Below are positions 58,819 to 64,000 of a stretch of DNA of 64,000 nt, piece after piece. The notes beneath the pieces were generated by a model. The model ran no database searches. It was not told the origin of the DNA and saw only the letters and a program-made list of their open reading frames with translations. The stretch covers positions 205,147-269,146 of the forward strand of contig NZ_AUBB01000017.1 in assembly GCF_000429025.1 (NCBI RefSeq). The letters run 5' to 3'. The position numbers were made by a program, and so were the translations under genes. The DNA comes from Actinospineispora spinosispora DSM 44797 (GTDB taxonomy: Bacteria > Actinomycetota > Actinomycetes > Mycobacteriales > Pseudonocardiaceae). Within the stretch, counting starts at the first letter, position 1. The number at the start of each line of letters is the position of its first letter.

Positions 58819-59907
58819 TCAGGCCACCCGGTGGTCGTCGACCCGGTCCCGGTCCCAGGCGATGCCCAGGCCTGGGCGGTCGGGGGCCACCGCGTGGCCG
58901 TCGACGATGCTCAGCTGGTCGGTGGTGATCGCTCGCAGCTGTGGGATGTGCTCGACGTAGCGCCCGTTGGGCACGGCGGCGACGAGGCTGACGTGGATCT
59001 CCATCAGGAAATGCGGACACACCTGCACGTTGAACGCCTCGGCGAGATGGGCGACCTTCAGCCACGGCGTGATGCCGCCGATACGGGCCACGTCGACCTG
59101 CACGATCCCGGCCGCGCCGCGGTGCAGGTACTCGCGGAAGTGGCCGATGGAGTACATCGACTCCCCCACTGCGACCGGGATCCGCGTGCTGGCGGCGAGC
59201 CGCTCGTGTCCCGCGACGTCGTCGGCAGGCAGTGGCTCCTCGAACCAGGCCACATCGTAGGGCTCCAGCAGCGCCGCCCTGCGGATCGCCTCCGGCGCGG
59301 TCATCGACTGGTTGGCGTCGACCATGATGTCCATGTCGTCGCCGATCGCCTCGCGGACGGCTCGCACACGCGCGGCGTCCTCGACGCCGGTGGGCCTGCC
59401 GACCTTCAGCTTGACGCCCTTCCAGCCCTGTTCGCGCGCCTCGAGCGCCGAGCTGACCAGCTCGTCGGCATCCAGCTGGAGCCAGCCGCCCTCCGTGTCG
59501 TAGAGCGGGACCGAGTCGCGGAACCCGCCGGCCAGGCGCCACAGCGGTTCACCCGCGCGCAGGCACCGCAGGTCCCACAGAGCGAGGTCCACCGCGGCCA
59601 TGGCGAGCGCGGTGATCGCTCCGACGCTGGTGGCCCTCGTCGAGTCGTACAGGGCCCGCCAGGTGCCCTCGACGTTTCTGGCGTCCCGGCCGAGCAGCTC
59701 GGGCAGCAGGTGGTCACGCAGCATCGACAGGACCGCTCTACCGCCGGTGCCGATCGTATAGGAGTAGCCGGTCCCCGCCATCCCGTCATCGCAGGCGAGC
59801 TCGACGAACAGCGTCTCCTGCTTGATGAAGCTCTGCATCGCATCCGTCCGCACCGTCTCCACAGGTACGTCCACCAGGTAGGCCTCAGCCGAAACGAGGA
59901 CAGCCAC
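58819..59907 (-). CDS. Enolase-superfamily sugar acid dehydratase (mandelate racemase group)
   Basis: 362 residues if GTG at 59907 is used (AGGAAGA 10 bases before it); GTG at 59916 is an alternative. Mandelate racemase subgroup: KGVKLKVG (KxK base), DANQSMTAPEA, WFEEPLP and VGES metal ligands, ARIGGITPW, CPHFLMEIH with the base His. It would dehydrate the aldonic acid from the lactonase to a 2-keto-3-deoxy acid, as L-fuconate dehydratase does; galactarate/talarate and other acids are alternatives. Two GntR-type sites lie just upstream. It converges on the GntR gene. Confidence 0.8.
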   Translation of the reverse strand: MAVLVSAEAYLVDVPVETVRTDAMQSFIKQETLFVELACDDGMAGTGYSYTIGTGGRAVLSMLRDHLLPELLGRDARNVEGTWRALYDSTRATSVGAITALAMAAVDLALWDLRCLRAGEPLWRLAGGFRDSVPLYDTEGGWLQLDADELVSSALEAREQGWKGVKLKVGRPTGVEDAARVRAVREAIGDDMDIMVDANQSMTAPEAIRRAALLEPYDVAWFEEPLPADDVAGHERLAASTRIPVAVGESMYSIGHFREYLHRGAAGIVQVDVARIGGITPWLKVAHLAEAFNVQVCPHFLMEIHVSLVAAVPNGRYVEHIPQLRAITTDQLSIVDGHAVAPDRPGLGIAWDRDRVDDHRVA

Positions 59908-59919
59908 ACCGATCACATC

Positions 59920-59931
59920 TTCCTATATGAT
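59920..59931. promoter_or_regulatory. GntR operator, site 4
   Basis: TTCCTATATGAT (10 of 12), overlapping the ribosome-binding region of the dehydratase gene. Confidence 0.55.
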
Positions 59932-59951
59932 TTCGCACGTCAGCGTCCAGA

Positions 59952-59963
59952 ATGCTATAGGAA
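59952..59963. promoter_or_regulatory. GntR operator, site 5
   Basis: ATGCTATAGGAA (10 of 12), 32 bp (three helical turns) from site 4 in the dehydratase promoter. Confidence 0.55.
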
Positions 59964-60039
59964 TCAGCCACGAGCAAGCAGCGGTCTCGAACCGGTGCCA
60001 TGCCGGTCAGTGAATGCACACGGACAGTAAGGTCGTTGC

Positions 60040-60849
60040 GTGCGCGATCAGCAGCAACAGCCCTCCGGCCCCGGTGATGATCGCTCGGTGTCGGGACGCC
60101 GGATGAGCACCAGGCTCCGCGAGTTCGATCGCGCGGCGGTCGGGGCCGCACGCGCCGTCCGCAGGCTGGCGCCCGGCGGAGACCAGCTCGACGAGGCTCG
60201 CGACCAGCAGGGCGGCCGCACCTCCGACCGGATAGCGAGGCTCATCGAAGAAGTCGGCGCCGACCGCCCGAGCGCAAGCAGGGAACTGGGACTCGCCGCG
60301 GTCGCCACCTGGCAGTCACTGGCCCGGCGCCGGGACGTCGGCCGCAACGGGGCAGCCGTCACGATCCTGTTCACCGACCTCGTCGACTTCTCCAGCTGGG
60401 CGCTGCTGGTCGGTGACGACACCGTGTTGCGGCTGCTGCGCAAGGTCGGCCGGGTGTGCGAGACCGCGGCGAGCCGGTACCGGGGCACGGTGGTCAAGTC
60501 CCTCGGCGACGGTCTGATGGTGGCGTTCGCTAACCCGACCGCCGCGATCGAGGCCGGGTGCGAGATGTGCACGGCCGTCAGCGCGATCGACATCGACGGC
60601 TACCGCCCTCAGCTCAGAGCAGGCCTGCACACCGGGCACCCCCGGCGCGTCGGCAAGGATTACATCGGCGTGGACGTCAACATCGCCGCGAGGGTGTCAG
60701 CCGCGGCCGCCGGCGGCCAGGTGCTGGCCAGCGATGCCGCGCTCGCCGAGGTCGACCGGGAGCGCTACCGGCTGCGCCGCAAACGGGGCTTCCGCGCGAA
60801 AGGCGCTCCCACCGACATCGAGGTCTTTTCCGTCACGCCCCTGAGCTAG
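60040..60849 (+). CDS. Class III adenylate/guanylate cyclase domain protein
   Basis: 269 residues from GTG at 60040 (ATG at 60103 is an alternative). After an Arg-rich N-terminal region of about 100 residues comes a class III nucleotide cyclase catalytic domain: ILFTDLVDFSSW (first metal Asp), YRGTVVKSLGDGLMVAF (second metal Asp), and GKDYIGVDVNIAARVSAAA (dimer/transition-state residues). No membrane segment is evident, so it is a soluble cyclase. Divergent from the dehydratase gene but functionally unconnected as far as can be seen. Confidence 0.8.
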   Translation: MRDQQQQPSGPGDDRSVSGRRMSTRLREFDRAAVGAARAVRRLAPGGDQLDEARDQQGGRTSDRIARLIEEVGADRPSASRELGLAAVATWQSLARRRDVGRNGAAVTILFTDLVDFSSWALLVGDDTVLRLLRKVGRVCETAASRYRGTVVKSLGDGLMVAFANPTAAIEAGCEMCTAVSAIDIDGYRPQLRAGLHTGHPRRVGKDYIGVDVNIAARVSAAAAGGQVLASDAALAEVDRERYRLRRKRGFRAKGAPTDIEVFSVTPLS

Positions 60850-60862
60850 ACGACGGCCCCCT

Positions 60863-60931
60863 CACCTCGCAGAGCGCCGTGTTGTGTCGCAGACGCTGCA
60901 GTGTCTGCGACACAACGTGAAGCTCTGCGAG
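60863..60931. repeat. 69-bp palindromic repeat, copy 2
   Basis: CACCTCGCAGAG start, GCTCTGCGAG end. Inner arms GTTGTGTCGCAGAC and GTCTGCGACACAAC pair perfectly (14 bp). It lies between the cyclase gene and the convergent lysine aminotransferase gene. Confidence 0.8.
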
Positions 60932-60957
60932 GTCGCAGCTCGGTGCGGAGACCGCTC

Positions 60958-62289
60958 TCAGGCGGTCAGCGTGGACAGCACCCGGTCCAGCGCGGCGACG
61001 GCTGTGTCCAGCTCATCGACGGTCACCGTGAGCGCGGGGCGCAGCCGCAGGCTCGCGTCACCGCAGCCGAGCATGATGACGCGCTCGTCGGCCAACAGCC
61101 GGCCGACGATCTCGTCGCGCAACCGAGGGTCGGCGACGGTGACAGCGCACATCAACCCGCGCCCTCGCACCTCGCTGATCACCGAATGCCGCGCGGCGAC
61201 GTCGCGCAGACCGGCGAGCAGGTGGTCACCCAACGCCCCGGCACGCTCGATGAGGCCGTCCCGTTCGATGACCTCGAAGATGCGTCGAGCGCGCACCATG
61301 TCGGCCAGGTTGCCACCCCAGGTCGAGTTGATCCGCGAGGACACGGCGAAGGCGTTGTCCGACACCTCGTCGACCCTGCCGCCCGCCATCACCCCACACA
61401 CCTGCGCCTTCTTCCCGAAAGCGACGATGTCGGGGCGCAGCCCGAGCTGCTGATAGGCCCAGGCCGTACCGGTCATGCCGACTCCGGTCTGCACCTCGTC
61501 GAGCACGAACAGCGCGTCGAACTCGTGACACAGCGCCTGCATCGCCCGCAGGAACTCGGGCCGAAGATGGTTGTCGCCGCCCTCGCCCTGGATCGGCTCC
61601 GCGATGAAGCACGCGATGTCATGAGGATTGGTCTCGAACGCCGTGCGCGCCGCGGCGAGGCTCGCGCGCTCGGCCGCGGCGATGTCGGCGTTGCCGTTGA
61701 TCGAGGGAGACGGGATCCGGGGCCAGTCGAACTTCGGGAACCGGGCGACCTTGTTCGGGTCGGTGTTGGTCAACGACATCGTGTAACCGCTGCGACCGTG
61801 GAACGCCTTCTCCAGGTGCATGACCTGCTTACCCAGCTCGGGGTCGATGCCGTGCGCCTCGTTCCACCGGCTCTTCCAGTCGAACGCGATCTTCAGTGCG
61901 TTCTCCACGGCGAGCGCCCCGCCGTCGATGAAGAACAGGTGGGGCAGCGCCGGGTCGCCCAGCACACGGGCGAAGGTGTCGACGAACCGCGCCATCGGCA
62001 CCGTGTAGACGTCGGAGTTGCTCGGCTTGTTGACGGCGGCGCGGCCCAGCTCGTCGAGGAACACGTCGTCCGCGGCGAGTGCCGGATGGTTCATGCCCAG
62101 CGCGGAGGACGCGAAGAACGTGAACATGTCGAGGTACTCGGTGCCATCTCGAGCGTCCACGAGGATCGAGCCCCGCGAACGGTCGAGATCGAGCACGAGG
62201 TCGTATCCGTCGGCGAGCATGTGACGCGCGATCGACGGGCGGACCGTGGCGGCGGACAGTGCTGTAGGAGCAACCTGGGTAACCGTCAT
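60958..62289 (-). CDS. lat: L-lysine 6-transaminase
   Basis: 443 residues from the ATG at 62289; an in-frame GTG at 62298 is possible. Class III aminotransferase of the lysine 6-aminotransferase type: DMFTFFASSALGMNHPAL, FFIDGGALAVENALKIAFDWKSRWN, FHGRSGYTMSLTNTDPNKVARFPKFDWPRI segments, LDEVQTGVG, and FGKKAQVCGVMAGGRVDEV with the PLP lysine. It converts lysine plus 2-oxoglutarate to aminoadipate semialdehyde, which cyclises to piperideine-6-carboxylate. In actinomycetes it serves lysine breakdown, starvation response or beta-lactam precursor supply. No aminoadipate semialdehyde dehydrogenase gene is nearby. Confidence 0.9.
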   Translation of the reverse strand: MTVTQVAPTALSAATVRPSIARHMLADGYDLVLDLDRSRGSILVDARDGTEYLDMFTFFASSALGMNHPALAADDVFLDELGRAAVNKPSNSDVYTVPMARFVDTFARVLGDPALPHLFFIDGGALAVENALKIAFDWKSRWNEAHGIDPELGKQVMHLEKAFHGRSGYTMSLTNTDPNKVARFPKFDWPRIPSPSINGNADIAAAERASLAAARTAFETNPHDIACFIAEPIQGEGGDNHLRPEFLRAMQALCHEFDALFVLDEVQTGVGMTGTAWAYQQLGLRPDIVAFGKKAQVCGVMAGGRVDEVSDNAFAVSSRINSTWGGNLADMVRARRIFEVIERDGLIERAGALGDHLLAGLRDVAARHSVISEVRGRGLMCAVTVADPRLRDEIVGRLLADERVIMLGCGDASLRLRPALTVTVDELDTAVAALDRVLSTLTA

Positions 62290-62304
62290 AATCGCCACGT
62301 TACC
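62278..62304. promoter_or_regulatory. GGTAAC-15-GTTACC inverted repeat at the lat start
   Basis: Six perfect pairs spanning the lat start codon in an AT-rich promoter region (62290-62360). Possible regulator site; a short ACAGGA-5-TCCTGT hairpin at 62333-62349 lies just upstream and may end transcription from the aldo/keto reductase gene. Confidence 0.35.
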
Positions 62305-62360
62305 GTAAAAATATCGTCAACGTAGCTTAACGACAGGAAATTCTCCTGTAGTAGGTCTAG

Positions 62361-63404
62361 TCAGAGCGTCCCCTGGCGCGCGGCTCGCCAAAGGTCGACG
62401 TTGCCGTCCTCGGCCAGGAGTCCCTCGATCTCGGTCAGCTCCTGGGTGGTGAGCGCGAGGTTGCGCAGGGTGTCGACGTTCTGGTCCAGCTGCGCGACGG
62501 ACGACGCGCCGATCACCAGCGACGTGACCCTCTCGTCCCGCAGCGCCCAGGCCAGCGCCAGCTGAGCGAGGCTCTGACCACGACGGTTGGCGATGGCGTC
62601 GAGCTTGCGGAGCCGGTCGAGCATCTCGTCGGTCAGCCAGTCCGTCTCGAACGACTTGTCCTGGGTGGCGCGTGACCCTTCGGGGATACCGTCGAGGTAG
62701 CGGGAGGTGAGCAGTCCCTGGGCGAGCGCGGTGAACCCGATGACACCGAAACCCTCATCCGCCGCCGCGTCGAGCAGTCCCTCGGTCTCGATCCAGCGGT
62801 TGAGCATCGAGTACGACGGCTGGTGGATCAGCAGCGGGGTGCCCAGGTCACGGAGCAGCCCGGCCATCGTCCGCGAGTCCTCGGCGGTGTAGGACGAGAT
62901 GCCCACGTAGAGCGCCTTGCCGTGACGGACCGCGGCGGCGAGCGCGTTGGCGGTCTCCTCGAGCGGCGTCGTCGGGTCGTACCGGTGGGAGTAGAAGATG
63001 TCGACGTAGTCGAGCCCGAGCCGGGTCAACGACTGGTCGAGTGAGGACAGCACGTACTTGCGCGAGCCGCCGCCCTGACCGTACGGGCCGGGCCACATGT
63101 CCCATCCGGCCTTGGTGGACACGATCAGCTCGTCCCGGTGCGCGGCGAGGTCCTCACGCAGGATCCGGCCCGCGTTGATCTCCGCGGCGCCGTACGGCGG
63201 CCCGTAGTTGTTCGCCAGGTCGAAGTGGGTGACGCCCTGGTCGAAGGCACGCAGCGCGATCGAGCGTTGGGTCTCGAACGGCCGGTCGTCACCGAAGTTG
63301 TGCCAGAACCCCAGCGAGAGCATCGGCAGGTCGAGGCCGGACCGGCCACTGCGCCGGTACTTCATGACACCCTCGTAGCGAGCGGGGTCGGGACGGTAGG
63401 TCAT
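62361..63404 (-). CDS. Aldo/keto reductase (YghZ/MgrA-like)
   Basis: 347 residues from ATG with AGGAGGAG before it. AKR14-type: YRRSGRSGLDLPMLSLGFWHNFGDD, HFDLANNYGPPYGAAEINAG (Asp/Tyr), STKAGWDMWPGPYGQGGGSRKYV (Lys), DIFYSHRYDPTTPLEET (His), LTSRYLDGIPEGSRA. E. coli YghZ reduces L-glyceraldehyde 3-phosphate and methylglyoxal. The protein is a likely detoxifying carbonyl reductase. It is 71 bp upstream of lat on the same strand, but functional linkage is not evident. Confidence 0.85.
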   Translation of the reverse strand: MTYRPDPARYEGVMKYRRSGRSGLDLPMLSLGFWHNFGDDRPFETQRSIALRAFDQGVTHFDLANNYGPPYGAAEINAGRILREDLAAHRDELIVSTKAGWDMWPGPYGQGGGSRKYVLSSLDQSLTRLGLDYVDIFYSHRYDPTTPLEETANALAAAVRHGKALYVGISSYTAEDSRTMAGLLRDLGTPLLIHQPSYSMLNRWIETEGLLDAAADEGFGVIGFTALAQGLLTSRYLDGIPEGSRATQDKSFETDWLTDEMLDRLRKLDAIANRRGQSLAQLALAWALRDERVTSLVIGASSVAQLDQNVDTLRNLALTTQELTEIEGLLAEDGNVDLWRAARQGTL

Positions 63405-63512
63405 CGGCGTCTCCTCCTGGATCGTCTACCTCCACCCTGGCACCGCCGAGCCGCCCACGCCCGCCCAGCGAGCCCACTGCGCACATCCAGCCCGCACCAG
63501 CCGCACCAGCAC

Positions 63513-63581
63513 CACCTCGCAGAGGCTCATGTTGCGTCGCAGACACTGCAGCATCTGCGACGCAACACGAAGCTCTGCGAC
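63513..63581. repeat. 69-bp palindromic repeat, copy 3
   Basis: CACCTCGCAGAG start, GCTCTGCGAC end. Inner arms GTTGCGTCGCAGA and TCTGCGACGCAAC pair perfectly (13 bp). One position differs from copy 2 with a matching change in the other arm. It lies 109 bp upstream of the aldo/keto reductase start. Confidence 0.8.
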
Positions 63582-63925
63582 ATGAGACAAAAGTGACCAC
63601 AGAGACTCATGGGACTACACGCAGCGCGCGAGGGCGCAGCCCGATACGCAAAGACAGCGCCATTGGCACGCCACCCCGTACGGCATGCACGCCACCTGCG
63701 AGTGGACACACACCACCCCCTTCCCCGCGATCCTGGCTAAGCACTTGGCGTGGCCGCCCGCTGTCAACCCTGAAACCTCGCCCCCGAACCCGTGCAACCA
63801 GGAACGAGCGCGAGGCCGGCGCCAGCCGGGGGTTGAGAGCGGGCGGCCACGCCAAGCACACTGAAAGCCAGCGGGGATGCACCTCTCAAGACACCCCCAT
63901 GCCCCCGGCTCAGCACAAGAGAGCG
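63582..63925. other. 344-base region without a recognisable gene
   Basis: Arginine/serine-rich open frames exist on the reverse strand but look like nothing known and span the inverted repeat at 63744-63856. The remainder shows no other feature I can support. Confidence 0.5.
63744..63856. repeat. Spaced 27-bp inverted repeat
   Basis: CTTGGCGTGGCCGCCCGCTG and onward to 63770 pairs with 63830-63856 at 26 of 27 positions, with 59 bases between. The spacer has no coding features. It may be a long hairpin or a small non-autonomous palindromic element. Confidence 0.6.
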
Positions 63926-64000
63926 TCACCACCCACGCAGGTCGACAGGCCAGCGCTCCAGCACCCGATCACCGCTGGCCAGATACATCGCCTCGTGCAG
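63926..64000 (-). CDS. C-terminal end of an unidentified gene
   Basis: The last 24 codons and stop of a reverse-strand gene entering from the right: LHEAMYLASGDRVLERWPVD then LRGW. Codon third positions are G/C-rich as in real genes of this window, and the sequence reads like a protein end. Too short to identify. Confidence 0.45.
   Translation of the reverse strand: MHEAMYLASGDRVLERWPVDLRGW

Noticed and set aside
35322..63581. The 69-bp repeats as a CRISPR array
   Set aside because: Copies are single, up to 25 kb apart, not separated by uniform spacers, and no cas genes are present.
63607..63932. Reverse-strand open frames near the right end
   Set aside because: They run through the inverted repeat at 63744-63856, lack ribosome sites and resemble no protein family.

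Overview
The window is high-GC DNA (about 70% by eye) from an actinomycete. Evidence for this includes many GTG and one TTG start, dense 4-bp ATGA overlaps, a PacL (DUF1490)/CtpC metal-efflux pair of the mycobacterial type, a lysine 6-aminotransferase, a Zur box over what looks like a leaderless start, and abundant TetR, GntR, Lrp, LysR and MmyB-type regulators. A Pseudonocardiaceae-like host (Pseudonocardia, Amycolatopsis, Saccharopolyspora) fits, but that is inference. I saw no tRNA, rRNA, phage, transposase or CRISPR.

Layout. 1-2857: end of a GH92 mannosidase-type gene coupled to a GT4 glycosyltransferase. 2983-4527: TetR plus NmrA-like reductase. 4659-8489: metal homeostasis (PacL, CtpC, Zur-controlled COG0523 GTPase). 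8537-13357: a lipoprotein-like sugar dehydrogenase, then a four-gene operon for a Tat-exported molybdenum hydroxylase with its own TatA. 13732-15863: TetR, SnoaL-like protein, asparaginase. 15920-21120: four coupled genes of phosphonate-catabolism type with a divergent GntR. 21139-23971: secreted protein, GlxA-type regulator, MBL-fold protein. 23982-29929: polyamine/GABA-type catabolism (aminotransferase, FMN protein, permease, aldehyde dehydrogenase, Lrp). 30060-33995: amidohydrolase, permease, TetR. 34219-35311: PEP mutase/isocitrate lyase family and a small Ada-type zinc protein. 35428-42254: two-component flavin monooxygenase, RidA, DUF1028, M20 hydrolase, LysR and transporter. 42537-45394: secreted hydrolase, MmyB-type regulator, SDR. 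45396-50897: transporter, TetR, and a MaoC/hydrolase/CoA-ligase operon. 50911-53533: atypical SDR, TetR, MetX-like hydrolase. 53600-59907: a sugar-acid pathway of L-fucose type. 60040-63404: nucleotide cyclase, lysine aminotransferase, aldo/keto reductase. 63926-64000: end of another gene.

The window is a string of small catabolic islands. Most have their own transporter and regulator, and for many the regulator's probable operators are visible as inverted repeats. The clearest case is TTCCTATAGGAA, found at five places around the sugar-acid genes. Gene ends, mostly convergent, are marked by unusually long hairpins. These fall into at least two families whose copies differ by compensating base changes: a 69-bp repeat in three copies, and a repeat that runs through stop codons in two copies. 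The least explained gene sets are the phosphonate-type cluster without C-P lyase, the monooxygenase/RidA/DUF1028/M20 operon, and the Tat-exported hydroxylase operon.
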